From NCBI GenBank assembly GCA_021234155.1, contig JAJEKV010000009.1:7987546-8051545 (forward strand): a stretch of DNA of 64,000 nucleotides, in the 5' to 3' direction. A program made the translations under genes and the position numbers. Source of the stretch: Isoetes taiwanensis. Lineage: Eukaryota > Streptophyta > Lycopodiopsida > Isoetales > Isoetaceae. The notes under the pieces are model-generated. The model saw only the letters and a list, made by a program, of their open reading frames with translations, did not search any database and had not been told where the DNA came from. This document shows, piece by piece, positions 33,536 to 45,057 of the stretch. Within the stretch, counting starts at the first letter, position 1, and every line of letters starts with the position of its first letter.

Positions 33536-34073
33536 ACTTGGACGCCAGTCTTTGAAGCAGCAGTAGAAGCGCAACTCCAGTTTCCAGCCCAACTCCAGTC
33601 TTCGGCAAGGTCTTTGGCAAGCTTAAGACCCAGTTCGGCAAGGTCCAGCCAGTCCGGCCATAGCAGTACCGCTCCATCAACGCAGATCCAAATCCACCAG
33701 CCTGATTTCTGCCTTTAATTTGATCCACAAGGTTTGCACCCCCCCACAGTTCTGCAGACGGAAGGAAGAATTATGCCGAGTTCGCGAGGCTCGACTGCAA
33801 CGAAAGTGGGCCGTATACAGAGGAGGCCAGGCTATCATCCGAGATCATTGGCCGACTGATCCATGGACAGTTTTTGTATAGCCCTGTGCTTCCCGCCTAC
33901 GTTTTGGTTTGGTTTTGGTTTGGTTTCACCCTTTCGTTTTATTGGTTACATTATTCTTGGTATTTGAGACTTGTTAGGGGGCATAGCTCCCGAGTTTTGT
34001 TAGGGCTCATGCCCTCTTTTTCTGTTCTGGTCCCATAACCCAAAAGGGTTCTCGTGGACGTTAAAAATTCTTA
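33536..34073 (+). mobile_element. LINE 3' untranslated segment with terminal hairpin
   Basis: No domain. It ends with TCCCATAACCC AAAA GGGTT CTCGTGGACG and TTAAAAATTCTTA (34031-34073). A larger foldback, GGGGGCAT...ATGCCCTC, spans about 33976-34015. This is the 3' end of LINE-B or of a fused relative; the joint at about 33530 could not be proved continuous. Confidence 0.6.
34037..34060 (+). terminator. LINE-B 3' stem-loop and GTGGACG box
   Basis: AACCC-AAAA-GGGTT stem (34037-34050), then CTC and GTGGACG (34054-34060). See the finding on compensatory changes. Confidence 0.75.
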
Positions 34074-34235
34074 TCTAACAGTTGTATTATATGCTGAGCT
34101 GGAAGCAATACAAAAAACATGGTTACATATGACATTAGGCGTCAAGAGATGCACTCCTTATAAAGTAATGTTGCTTGATAACGGATCCTGCCCTCTTGAG
34201 GTACATGGTATGAACAAAACCTTGGCCTACTTGCA

Positions 34236-35325
34236 TAAGGTCTGCTCGTGCTTTCACTCTTGAGGAACTCCTTAGCCAAACTACAGCTCGATTGGAACGC
34301 CACCAGTGCCGTGAAGCTGCTCATGAAATGTATGATCCTGATTATGACATCGAAGGAGATCGTGTCTGTTCACGCGCTCAGTCGGCACCGCCCACCCCTC
34401 GTGTCAGTTCTCGACCAGGATCTCCCCCAGTTTGCAAGCACTATTCTCAACCACAGTCGCCACATCATACCCCGGTAAATCCTACTCCTCATTATTTTCA
34501 AACTCCAGACAACACTTACATTCATATCCCTTCTGGCCACACACCTTTGCCTTCGCAACCATCTTCTCCTCAGCACGGTATGGGCTATCCTCATGTCTCT
34601 TTTGGCCCTTCTCATGTTCATGAATTTTAGTCTTCACCTTCCTTTCAGCACTTGGTTTTAGTTTACAACATTGCTGATCTCAAATTAAATGAGGATGGCA
34701 TCCAAAGACCCCTTGCCCGCGAACGCCCCTCTCTCTGGACCCCCTGGTTTCACGGTTCCCATGCCACCACCTTGTTCCCAGCACATGGCTGTGCCTCAAG
34801 GATATATTCCCACTTATGCTCCACCACTTTATGCGCAAGTTCAAGTTCCGTCACCTGTTCAAAATCTCAAGCTCACATATCCGATTTTTGGGAATACGAA
34901 GGGGAAGCCCCTTGATCAAAGTCCCCAAGCTCATATGAAGGAATATGAAGCCTTGGCTATTCTGAATGGCCATTCTCAACCTCAACTTAAGTTCCACATT
35001 TTCTCCACCATGTTGCGGGGAGCTCCTCATCAGTGGCTCATGGCCAACAAAAGTCACTGGAAACAAAATTGGCACGAGATGAAGAATGCCTTTCTGTCTC
35101 ATTATGGCACCACGGATGACGACCAACAGCTCCTGAAGCAGCTTAATGATCTCCAACAACAACCCACGTAGTCTGCCCGTGACTTTGCAGATCGTCTCCA
35201 CATTCTTGTCAGCAAGCTTAAAGAGTATCCCACGCAAAGCCAAATTCTAGTTTGGTTTCTGCAGGGTCTCCCTCCTGCTATTCGCCTTATGACAGAATAT
35301 TTGTGCCCCTAAACCTTGGAGCAAT
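34236..35325 (+). pseudogene. Retrotransposon gag fragment inside LINE-C
   Basis: A first frame is Pro/Ser/His-rich (SAPPTPRVSSRPGSPP, 34292-34630). After a frameshift comes a capsid-like segment with KLTYPIFGNTKGK, FSTMLRGAPHQWL, WHEMKNAFLSHYG and, after an in-frame TAG at 35169-35171, SARDFADRLHIL, WFLQGLPPAIRL. This pattern is the PF03732-type retrotransposon gag of Ty3/Gypsy elements. No LTR, primer site or pol accompanies it. It occupies the place of about 100 residues normally present between the LINE thumb and tail. Confidence 0.78.
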
Positions 35326-35741
35326 CCAAAAGAAGAAAGTCGAATATTATATCAGAGATTTTAACCTCCAGCATGAACATATGATTCAACCCTACTTGCA
35401 GCATTATGATGTCTCCCCAGGATTGGTTCGAGCTATTGCACGCATGCGCTTGAGTTCACATAAATTTATGATACAACAAGGCCGGTGGCTGAAATTGGAT
35501 ACATGGCAAAGACTTTGCACTTGTGGACAAGGCATAGAAACGGAAGAAAATGTCATATATTCCTGCCCTAAGCATGACACGATCCGAGCAAAATATCCTA
35601 TGCTCAATTTGAACATCCCCATGCACAGACTGTTTAAAGAGTTCTCAGATCTATCTGTGAACTCCTAGAGAGTACGGATTACGTGGACAAAATTTGATAC
35701 CTAGCTTTTATTTTCGACTAGACATTGTATGTTTGTCCCAT

Positions 35742-35794
35742 AGCCTGGGGGCTTCCGTGGACGTTAATAAACTTTCTATTCTATTCTATTCTAT
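35742..35794 (+). terminator. LINE-C 3' stem-loop, GTGGACG box and (TTCTA)n tail
   Basis: AGCC-TGGG-GGCT (35742-35753), GTGGACG (35757-35763), then TTCTATTCTATTCTATTCTA. Confidence 0.8.
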
Positions 35795-35800
35795 AAATAT

Positions 35801-37101
35801 AATGTTTGGTCCTACCATGTTACTATTTGAGGCATTTGAGAAAGGACGACAACTCATTTTCTTTTTAAATGCATGCAATATAAATAATAGATGCATAACA
35901 CTTATTGTCTCGTGAAATGAACTTCGCATACACTTCCATTGAATGGACCGTTCTCGGCTTCCTTGATTTTGAATTGAACACACAATTCCATTCTACAATT
36001 ACATTCCATGGTAAGCCCAATATTTTGCACATCGTAGACACTCTTCCTTAATTACTCAAGGTCTTCTTTATTAACAGGTTTGCCTAGTCCCCCCATCCCA
36101 ACAATCCCTGCAATTCTAGCCTATCCATGTGGTTATGCCATTAGATTTTATATATTTCAATCCTACGGCCTTGGAAATTAGAAATTCCCACTGAATTTTG
36201 GATCGTCGGGTGTCTGGAGCTCCATCTACAGGGGTCAGCTCCTTTATAAAGAACATGAAGAAAGCCTGGGTTGTTAAAGATCCATTTTGCTGATTTTTTA
36301 TGCTTTCAATCCTCCACTATGCATTTTACATGAAAATAAGCTCAGAGGCTGGATTGTCTACTAAGTTCTTTTTACAAATATGATAAAGTGCTCTGAAATC
36401 TTTTCTTCAGGCTTGTTTTCATGGAGAGTAGCTTGAGTTGATTAATCCCAGACAAAACACGCCTTTTTGGTTGAACAAATAGTTCTCTGTCCAGGAGTAG
36501 CTTAAGTTGGTTAGAAAACACTTCTTGAACACCTACTAGCATCAATTTATTTAGTTTGTAAATAGACGGTAGGCCCTTTGCAAGACCTATATTGCTTCTC
36601 CCATTGCACGTTCCTACAAACTTGCAACTGTTCATCTTTTTTTAGGATGATGTTAGGAGGGAGGCACACACAATGGTTCTGATTAATCAACCAAATGTTG
36701 CGTAGATTTATTGTTCATTTATTGTCAATCAACATCTTTGGTTCGTCATGCCTTACATGGGTCTTCGCATAATGAAAGCAGGATTTCCTGATATCTAAAA
36801 GCTTTAGAATAATTCAATGGCAAGGACATATCTATCATGATGTTTGTTTTTTCTTCTGGAGTTGCAATAGCCTATATTGGCAGAAGATTGGTGTTTATGA
36901 GATACCTTTCTAATATTCTAAAATTATAGAAGAGACTAACGAACATATTTCTGGATCTGTATCATACTTCTTCAATTCCTGACTTCTATTGCTCTATTCA
37001 TAGGCCTAGTTGTTTTCAGTTCCAAGGCTTCTTAATTCTCTTCCTATTCTTCTTTGCATTTGTGATAGTTGCCATAATATTTTCTGTAGCATTTACTCAT
37101 T
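35801..37101. other. AT-rich spacer, nothing recognised
   Basis: No open frame above about 90 codons and no domain, LTR end or RNA gene seen. Confidence 0.5.
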
Positions 37102-37104
37102 TGA

Positions 37105-37342
37105 CACGGGGGTGACTCCGGGCAACGAGAGCTGTTGGATAGGCATATTCACCCCTTATTCCTTAATCTACACCGTACGTAAAGTTCCTCATTTGTGGGG
37201 TATGCAAGTACAAAATTTGCTATACTGTATAACAAGATTCGCAAAATACTATAAGATTTCAAGCGGAATACTATATGGTATTGATTTCATACGTGCAAAA
37301 TACAATTATGAGGGCTCTCGCTGCCCTACGTCATCCCCCGTG
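37105..37342. mobile_element. MITE with ~29 bp inverted ends and TGA duplication
   Basis: A 238 bp non-coding element. The left end CACGGGGGTGAC...GGGCAACGAGAGC pairs with the right end GCTCTCGCTGCCCT...GTCATCCCCCGTG (three mismatches and one gap over about 29 bases). A 3-base duplication, TGA, flanks it (37102-37104 and 37343-37345). CAC...GTG termini and a 3-base duplication fit a CACTA-like or PIF/Harbinger-like non-autonomous DNA transposon; the superfamily is unproved. Confidence 0.72.
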
Positions 37343-38170
37343 TGAATATGCACCCAAATCAAAGGGGGTTTAAGGGGGATTTTAACTTAAATGTGTTGGA
37401 CCCAATGGTTGTGTTAATTAATGTCAATGGTAGTTATGTGTTGGTTGTTATGTATTGGGGGATTTAATTTTTATATGTTGAATATTAATAGTTTGTGTTG
37501 ACGTCACCCCCCCCCCTTGGTGTGACAAAAATTTTAGAATTCAAACCAGAAAAAAACTACAAAAATTTTAGAATTCAAACCAGAAAAAAACTAGAATTCA
37601 TTTGAGGCTTTCATCACCTGTAGCTTTTGAATTTGGTCACAATAAAACAAATAGAACATAAGTAAAAGTTACCATAAAGATAGAGCAGATTGATCCCATT
37701 ATTCTAAAAGTCACAAAGTTTGCAACACCCATACACAAACATTTTTCAACTGGAATTTAACAGCAGCCTTTGGCCTCCATGGATTCTTGTGGTGAGAAAC
37801 CAAAGTGGGAAACTTTTCTGCTTGTTAGCACAAGGATCTAGAAGCCTTGGAATTTGCTTAATAACTGCCTCAAAATCTAAAAATGCATGGTAATTTTTTG
37901 CAAGCTTCATTCGGAATGAGCCATAAAACAATATCCAATAGCGCAATCCTGTATTAATCAGCTGGTAGGATGTGAAAGCCTACCAAACCCGGCCGAAAAA
38001 TTGCTGTTTCAGCATAGATAACTTAACCAAAGATATCCATATCATACACTATCAAAAAGATCTCGGAGAGAGCTTTCCAACGCAATAAAAATCATCTCAA
38101 ACAGAGCTCTGAATCAAAAGTTATGATAAGAAATGTGTTGCTGGCGGGGAAACTGCACTACATGTGCCCT
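37343..38170. other. Spacer with second MITE-like end and 33 bp duplication
   Basis: GACGTCACCCCCCCCCCTT near 37500 resembles the right end of the MITE and may be a second terminus. AAAATTTTAGAATTCAAACC occurs twice in tandem (about 37527-37592). No gene. Confidence 0.5.
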
Positions 38171-38390
38171 TCAAGCCCTTCATGTGCCCATTATGCACCA
38201 CACACACAAAAAGAGGGCTTTTGTTGTGAGCCATTAGTTGTTGACCATTAGAAAAAAAAAAAAAGGGCTAAAATCAATGGCCCTTCATGTGCCCATTATG
38301 CACCACACGCACAAAAAAAAGGGCTTTTGTTGTGAGCCATTGGTTGTTGACCATTGAAAAAAAAAAGGCTAAAATCAATGGCTCAGAAAT
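38171..38390. repeat. ~106 bp tandem duplication
   Basis: Two copies of a block running from CCCTTCATGTGCCCATTATG through GGCTTTTGTTGTGAGCCATT to CTAAAATCAATGG, starting near 38175 and 38281. They differ mainly in A-run length and a few bases. Confidence 0.85.
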
Positions 38391-39182
38391 GGTGCACTCT
38401 AGATGTATGCATTAGTACATCCATTTGAATACATCACAAAATCATAGGAAAACCTTAGTGAAAAGCGTACAAAAACACAAAGAAACCCCCCTGTTATTAT
38501 GCTACATATGATGATTGTGTGCAATCTATTCTCTGTAATTTCTGGATTAGACTGGCTATCATTTGGATGCACTGCCCAGAGCCGATGCTTTGGTTAAAGG
38601 AAGAACTCAGGAAGCTCTTTTGTTTGTTTTGAAAAATATAAACATGCCATCTGTGGACAGTTTAATCTAGAACAGGGTGATTGCGGTGGTGATTGGTGTG
38701 TGTGGATAGAGTGAACAGATAGTCGTGGCTTCAAATATGTGGGAAGTCCTCTTTAATATAGGGATATACACATTTATCAACTTGTTTGATTGTACATCAA
38801 ATAATGTGCTCTAGTTCACTTGTAAATCATGGAGTAAAGAGAATGAAGACACAACTATCTCTCTCGCGGACACTTTAGTTTAGCATGAACGATGGCTTAT
38901 GGGATGAACTGTATAATCTCACCATGTGAATGCCGCATACTGGGCCAGAATAAATATTCAAATTCTTTTGAATTGGCAAATTGCTAGCGCATTTCTTTGG
39001 CCATTATCAGGTCCATATTGGGTATGCAATAAGTTAGCTTTAAAATCCATCAATTAACATGTAGTTCATGTGTGCTGACCAAGTGTAAATTTCTATTTGA
39101 ATTTAAACAAAGCTGCATAGCTTGGTTGGTTCAAAAATTAGCTAGGCTGAACTACTCTATTCATATTTTTCTATGATGGTAG

Positions 39183-39932
39183 ACACTTTGACGGACTGTA
39201 TCTCTCACATCCGGTGTCAGATTTTCATGTGCTTGGGCTTGTTGGAAAGCTGGTTCAGAGAGCTTTCCAAAGATGTATGATACCTGCATGCTTGTCTTTG
39301 TTTCAGTGCTCAAATCTGCTGTTTTCCGGGCTGTGTGCTAGGGTTTTTGTGGCAGCCCTTCTTCTTCCTTCTTTGAGAAGTATAGCCCTCGCCTGATGCC
39401 GTTGTTGGCCTTGGCCACACGGTGTTGAAAGGTGTGTGTTGTACTCTTATTGAAGGTTACGAGAATGTTTTACTAATTCATACCCTAGTTCCTGATGGTG
39501 TTGTTGATGAAAGTCTGACACCAATATAGGGATTGGCGTATGTTTTAGTAAGTATTCGATTGGTCTTGTCTTGTGGCAGAATTTTGATCGGTCATATCTC
39601 TCGCATCCGATGTCAGATTTTCATGTGCTTGGGCTTGTTGGAAAGCTGGTTTAGAGATCTTTCCAAGGTGTATGGTACTTGCATGCTTGGCTTTGTTTCT
39701 GTGCTCAAATTGGCACTTTTCCGGGCTGTGTGCTAGGGTTTTTGTGGCAATCGGTAGACACTTCAACGGACTGTATCTCTCCCATCCGGTGTCAGATTTT
39801 TATGTGCTTGGGCTTGTTGGAAATCTGGTTTAGAGAGCTTTCCAACGGTGTATAATACCTGCATGCTTGTCTTTGTTTCAGTGCTCAAATCTGCACTTTT
39901 CTGGGTTGTGTGCTAGGGTTTTTGTGGCAGTC
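39183..39932. repeat. Three ~175 bp repeat units abutting LINE-D
   Basis: Units at about 39183-39358, 39576-39752 and 39753-39932 share GTCAGATTTT.ATGTGCTTGG, GCTTGTTGGAAA and GTGTGCTAGGGTTTTTGTGGC. Units 2 and 3 are directly tandem; 1 and 2 are separated by about 217 bp. The last unit runs straight into the GC-rich 5' part of LINE-D. Confidence 0.85.
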
Positions 39933-39936
39933 GGTA

Positions 39937-41550
39937 CACTCCAGATATCCAGGAGTCGTCGCCCAAGTCATACCCCAAGTCATGGCCACGCATTACAGTC
40001 CCGCAGTGTGGACCCACATTTGGTTGGTGAGCTACCTCGCACCACACCAACCCATCCCGGAAGGCCCAAACACACCACCCACCGGTTGACCCCACGCCAG
40101 CAGAGCCCTCCTGGGAAGACCATGAAGCGGCCACCAAGGAAGAGGCCTCGCGCAGGGGAGAGACGCCTTCCATGAAGAGGGAGGCCCGGCTGCCAAGGCC
40201 TGGGGCCGACCCGACAGCGGGCCATACAGTGCAATCCGCCACCGAACCTTTGGAGCCGCGATCCAGGCGAGGGTTGAGGCCAATCAGCAGCACGCCTGCG
40301 TGCCTCCCGGCGGAGGTGGAGAACATAACATCTCGGATGTTGCGCAGTGCGCTTGGTGCCGTAAAAACGCACGAATCACGTAATTGGAGGATCGCGCATT
40401 TACGTGCGGATGATAGCATCCACTTGCTACAATTTGACAGACAAGCAATACCGCGCCAGGAGCTTGCGATATGAGGGGGCGTAGACACCGTGGTTGGCAG
40501 CCATGGAAGCCGGGACGCAGACAGAACCGGTAGAGCAGAGACACTTTCGAACCTGCCCCCTCGATCCGTGCCGAGGTTGAGGGAGGCTAAGGCCACGCAA
40601 GACGAGGAGCACAGCCGCCTCCCCGCCGAGGGTCGCGAGGCCGCCATCGCGGAGACAAGGATTCCGCATCGCCTGAAGCTAGCCGTGCAGAACCGAAGCG
40701 CCGGAGTAAGGATTTAGCACGGATCGGAGCTACAGAGCCGGGCGGCCGCTGCCCAAAGAAGGCAAGGGCCTCCATGCCGGTGGCACATGAGCAACTCCGC
40801 CATTGCACGGGGAGATGGCAAGACATGACAACGCCCGCAAGAGCCGAGCCCGCACTCCGCAGAACGTAAAACCACGCGAAAGAACATATCAACCCCGCGA
40901 ACCCACCAACCTACGTGACGCCAACCCGAACACATGTTGCGACATCAGATCACGCCGGGCGCCACCACCCCGGCGCCGGCCCAATGCTTATGCCTCACCC
41001 ACCTCAACCAACACCGGGTGCGGCCCCGCCAACTCCGTGAACGAGACGCCAGGAGCCGCAATGTGGTAGTGCGAGGCCCGACGGAGGAGTTCGGAGAACA
41101 TCTCACTTCCCACTCCGCATTAATGATCTTGGACCGATGATGTTCCCAACACCGACCATTGGAAAGGCGAAGTCATCATGGAATTCACATACGATGACGC
41201 CCGGTGGTTATCTTCACGGTTGAGAGCGTGCCGAGGCGGGTGGCCATCCCGCCGGGCCGGAAGTTGAAGGGGACGACTCAGACGCTGACCCAGGGACTTG
41301 ACCCCAAAGCCGCGACAAGAGACCCGGCGCGAGCTGGCCAAAGTCGTGGACCGCCCGCAGACATGGAGGGGCAGCGGGGCTGGTCCAGGGAAGGATGCGG
41401 GAATTCGTGTAGCCAAACAGGGGATCGCGGGCACTCCGCCCCTCGAGTCCCCTCTCGAGGGGCCCCAATACGCACATCCACATCTTCCGCTCCCCTAGGA
41501 CCACCACTACCATTGGACCTGAAGTGGCGATGCATGCCACTAAATAGGGA
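39937..41550 (+). pseudogene. LINE-D 5' region, possible decayed ORF1
   Basis: GC-rich, with overlapping Arg/Pro/Gly-rich frames on both strands, none longer than 250 codons and none with a recognised domain. By position, before the endonuclease, it should be the 5' UTR and ORF1 of the LINE. Which strand and frame were once coding cannot be decided here. Confidence 0.4.
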
Positions 41551-41609
41551 TCGTGCCTCGGCGTGGTATCCCGAATTGCCGTGGCTTTCCATGGCGTAAG
41601 GGGACAGCC

Positions 41610-42375
41610 TCAATTAACGCCATGGACATGGACCTTATCTTCCTCATGGAAACATGGGAACATCTTTGGTCACAGGCTACGATTTGCCAGATACCGCTTA
41701 CTCCGCCTTCAATGAGTGCACCGGAAACGAGGACCGCGGAGGAATTGCGTGTTATTACCGGGCGAGGCTTGGCCCAATCGGTCTCCCCTGCAGCAAAGGC
41801 GCATGTGCACAACAGATACACCCGTGGGTGCGAAAAGTGCGAACGGCGATGGCAGCCCTCTTTTGTGGCGGCTTGCTACTTCCCACATCTTTGAGAGCAA
41901 CTTTTACCACACGCACTTGGATGTGGACAGGTGGGAGCCCTATGTCGATCTATATGATGACATACAGCAGTACAGACAATTGGGCAAGGTCATGTTGCTT
42001 GGAGATTTCAATGCGCGGCACACAGGGGCAGAGCAGATCCCAAAATTCGCACCTCTAGCTGAGGATGTGTTGCAAATGGACCCCCCAGAGATGGTTTGGC
42101 CAAGGGCGTCAGATGACAGCCAGGTGACACGGTATGGCCGGCAGCTGCTATTGCTGGGCAATATCTTTGACCTGGTCATTTGCAATGGGCTGGCACAGTG
42201 GCCGTCCTCCAGCCGCTTCACTTGTAGACAGGAGAACCAGGGGGGCGGCACCAGTGTGGTGGATTACGTGCTAGCAGACGAGCAATGCCTACACTTGATC
42301 ACTCGCCGATTAGCCGGGACAGGGTCGGACGAGGAAGTAGACTCCGACCATCAGCCCCTGTTCTTGCGTAGATAG
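41610..42375 (+). pseudogene. LINE-D AP-like endonuclease
   Basis: The motifs are split over two or three frames. MDMDLIFLMETWEH (about 41620-41660) is the N-terminal metal-binding Glu region. LVTGYDLPD and DRGGIACYYRARLG (about 41660-41770) follow in another frame. Then WVMLLGDFNARH-type LLGDFNARH (about 41995-42021), FDLVICNGLAQWP, TSVVDYVLAD and the terminal SDHQPLFL (about 42348-42372). This is the exonuclease-endonuclease-phosphatase fold used by LINEs to nick target DNA. At least two frameshifts and a stop disable it. Confidence 0.85.
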
Positions 42376-44300
42376 ATTGGCAGGCCAACCGAGCACCCAT
42401 TGCCCCAACACCCCATGTACCACGGTTGCGTCTGGACTATGATCATGCGGCGGTCTATGCGAGGATGCTTGAGCATGAGCTGCGGAGTGCTGCAACTCCC
42501 CACACTTCAACAAAGGCCGGCCCGGTGAACCGGCTCCTTCCGAGGGGGGGGCCGATGCTTTGGGAGAGGCCGCTCTCGGCGATCCACGGGGGGCTGCAAT
42601 CACCTTCCTTCGCCATCACCGGTTCGATGGCGAATGTCGGGGTTGAAAGCGATGGCTCCGCCAAGTCTTTGGACCCCACCATTTGCCCGCAGAGCCGTCC
42701 GTCAATACCGCTCCTTCCTCAAGACCAAGAAAGCCGTGTACCTTGCGAGCACCAAAGAATGATGTTTGGTCTTCTAGACCGCCACCCTAGGGCCTTCCGG
42801 AGAAAGGTCTTGAGTAAGCCCCGCATGACCCACGTGAAATATTACCCCCGAACAATGGGTGAGATACTTTGCGTAATTGTATGACCCAATGGGAAGCCGG
42901 GCACCGCATTACCCTCCGCATGAGCCTAGCCTACCGGGTCATTCTTGAAGGGGATGTCATAATGGGCCTGCAACGCCTAGCTAACGGGGGGAAGCAGCCA
43001 GATTTGGATGGTGTGCGCGGCAGAGCTTCTCAAGTGGGCGGGCCCCAATGGTGCCGGGTTCTCATAGCACTCTTCAACGGGGCATTGCAAGAAGGCTTCC
43101 CCGCCTTTGGACTACCGGTAGAGTTGTGCCCATATACAAAGCGGGGGACCCCCACAAACCAGACCAACTATCGTACCATTATGGTCGGTTCTGTCTTTGC
43201 CAAGTTGCTTGCCGGGGATTCTTGAGCAGCGATTGACACTTTGGGCGGGGAGGATGGAGAAGTCGCGGGCTCTCACGTGGGCAGGCTTCCGCCCTCGCAT
43301 TCTACTATTGACCATATCTTCACTCTGCGAACACTCATAGAGGATAGCCGGAATCGGCCTTGACTGCTTGTTGCTTTGTGGATTTCGCAGCGGCTTTTGA
43401 CCACGCGCCTCGGGATAAGTTGTGGGATAGATTGAGACTGACTAGGGACCCCCGCCGACTTGCGTAATGCTATATACGCACTATAATGAGGCTTGCTCCG
43501 GGTCGTCTCACACCCGTCGGGGAGCCCGTTGTTAGTAGCATTGGGGTGCGCCAGTGGCTGCCCTCTATCCCCGACTCTTGACTTGTACATTGACCAGCTA
43601 GAAGAATGGCTAGGCGAAGCACGGGAGGCGCCAGGTTGATGCACCACATAATCCGCAACTCATATATGCTGATGATGTTGACCTGCCGCATATACCCCGG
43701 AGGACATGCAACGCCACCGGGCGCTTTGGACACTTTCTCGCCAATTCACCGACATGAGAGTTAACTTTGGCCAAGACAAAGGTCTTTGCTGATCCCATCA
43801 TCCCTAAGACCCACGCCTTCCCTCATTCACTTACCAGGGGGGGTAGTGGAGGTGGCTCAATCTTATAAGTATTTGGGCATTGAGTTTTCTACTACCACAC
43901 ACCGGGATGCATCCATCGTTACGGGTCACCGCAGTCGGAAAGCCCCAGATGCAATGCAAAACAACAAATCACAAGGCGTAGTTGTATGCATGGGGTCACC
44001 AGCACACTTGTTCGGGGCCTTGGTTGAACCGGTCCTCCTCTATGGGGCGTAAGTGGGGGGCCGTTATATCCCTCACCACTTGGAACGATCTAGAGCGTCT
44101 GAAGGCCTTCTTGGCCCGGGCACTGGGAGTGAAATCCACGGTCCCATATCGATCTTGCTCCAGAGAGGCGAGGCTTCCTTCCATTCTGAGGGTCAGGCCG
44201 AACGTCACATTATTTACTTCCGGGAAGGTGGTGGCTATGGATGAAGCCCGGCTGCCCAACCTTGCTTTGGCAAAGGGCGATGGGCCCGCAAACTCAAAGC
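42376..44300 (+). pseudogene. LINE-D reverse transcriptase and thumb
   Basis: Recognisable pieces in order: GLQRLANGGKQPDLDG (about 42965), NYRTIMVGSVFAKLLA (about 43170-43215), AGFRPR (about 43285), motif A FVDFAAAFDHAPRDKLW (about 43378-43430), YADDVDLP (about 43668-43690), SYKYLGIEFST (about 43862-43893) and PVLLYGA (about 44030-44050), then the thumb with GVKSTVPYR. The catalytic YADD survives, but pieces lie in different frames. The same order and wording as LINE-A show one family. Confidence 0.85.
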
Positions 44301-44880
44301 CCGGGCTGGAAAGACAAGCAAGCCCAGTGGTTCTCACTATGGAATGTGCGAGGCACACGATGTGGACCGCTGCATACACCGGAAGGAACGCTACGCCTTT
44401 GAAGCGGTGATTTGGATGCTTGCTTCATGGCCAAGCTTTGGGATGCAGAGGCCCCGGCACATGTCAAGGTGGCAAATTATCAACAGCGAGGTTAATCCCA
44501 TGCTCACGAGGGGCCCACACCAAGACTGTGCACCCATCTACCCATGAAAAGCGCCAGGGTGATTGCTTCCATTCGCGACAGTGCACACCACCTCCGCATT
44601 GAGACAGGGAGATGGATTCGGGAGCCGCGGAGGGGCGAGTCCGCCAATGCCGCCAACGTGGCCCATTGAGGATGAAAGTCACGCCCTCCGTGGCCTGTCC
44701 GGGCGACGAGCATATCCGGGCTCGGTATGCTCTCAGTTAGTTGTGCCCCGTCGGGCCTTGCATGAGCTACCGAGCACGGCCTCCTCAGAGGCTTGTTGGG
44801 ATCGTACCTCCGTGAGGTAATGGATACGCGGACTCGCTTATGCCCCCCGTCCGGCATTAACCTCACCGTACTTGTGATTA
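44301..44880 (+). pseudogene. LINE-D C-terminal domain remnant
   Basis: HHLRIETGRWIREP (about 44590-44630) matches the NLHIETGR block of LINE-A, followed by DESHALRG and decayed Cys positions. Frames are broken and the Cys/His set is incomplete. Confidence 0.6.
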
Positions 44881-45002
44881 TGTATATAAGCGTGCGGTAT
44901 GTCAAAGATCCTTATTGCTACTAAGGTTTTTCCCGAAAACCCTTGGTGGGGGTTTTTAATCCCGGTAGTAATCGCTGCTTTGCTCTCTCTTTGTACTTGG
45001 GT

Positions 45003-45057
45003 CCCATAGGCCAGTTGGTCTCCGTGGACGATAAAATCATATTCTATTCTATTCTAT
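45003..45057 (+). terminator. LINE-D 3' stem-loop, GTGGACG box and ATTCT tail
   Basis: CCCATAGGCC-AGTT-GGTCT (stem 45008-45021), GTGGACG (45024-45030), tail 45041-45057. Confidence 0.85.

Larger units (their letters stand above)
34074..35800 (+). mobile_element. LINE-C, chimeric LINE carrying a retrotransposon gag piece
   Basis: It starts abruptly against the LINE-B tail with a thumb segment (VVLYAELEAIQKTW, GVKRCTPYK). It then holds a gag fragment (about 34236-35325) and resumes with the LINE C-terminal domain (KKKVEYYIRDFNL at about 35326, MRLSSHKFMIQQGRW, CTCGQG, CPKHDTIRAKYP) to the stop at 35666-35668. The 3' end has TCCCATAGCC TGGG GGCTTCCGTGGACG and a (TTCTA)n tail (35774-35794). Confidence 0.8.
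39937..45057 (+). mobile_element. LINE-D, nearly full-length GC-rich LINE, decayed
   Basis: Clearly more GC-rich than its surroundings from about 39,940 to 44,880. A first part (39.94-41.55 kb) without recognised domain may correspond to ORF1. It is followed by the endonuclease, reverse transcriptase, thumb and C-terminal IETGR region. The end is CCCATAGGCC AGTT GGTCTCCGTGGACG and an ATTCT tail (45041-45057). Many frameshifts break the coding part. Confidence 0.85.

Noticed and set aside
39913-40647. 244-codon minus-strand ORF
   Set aside because: Lies in the GC-rich LINE-D 5' region where all six frames stay open by composition; Arg/Ser/Pro-rich without domain.
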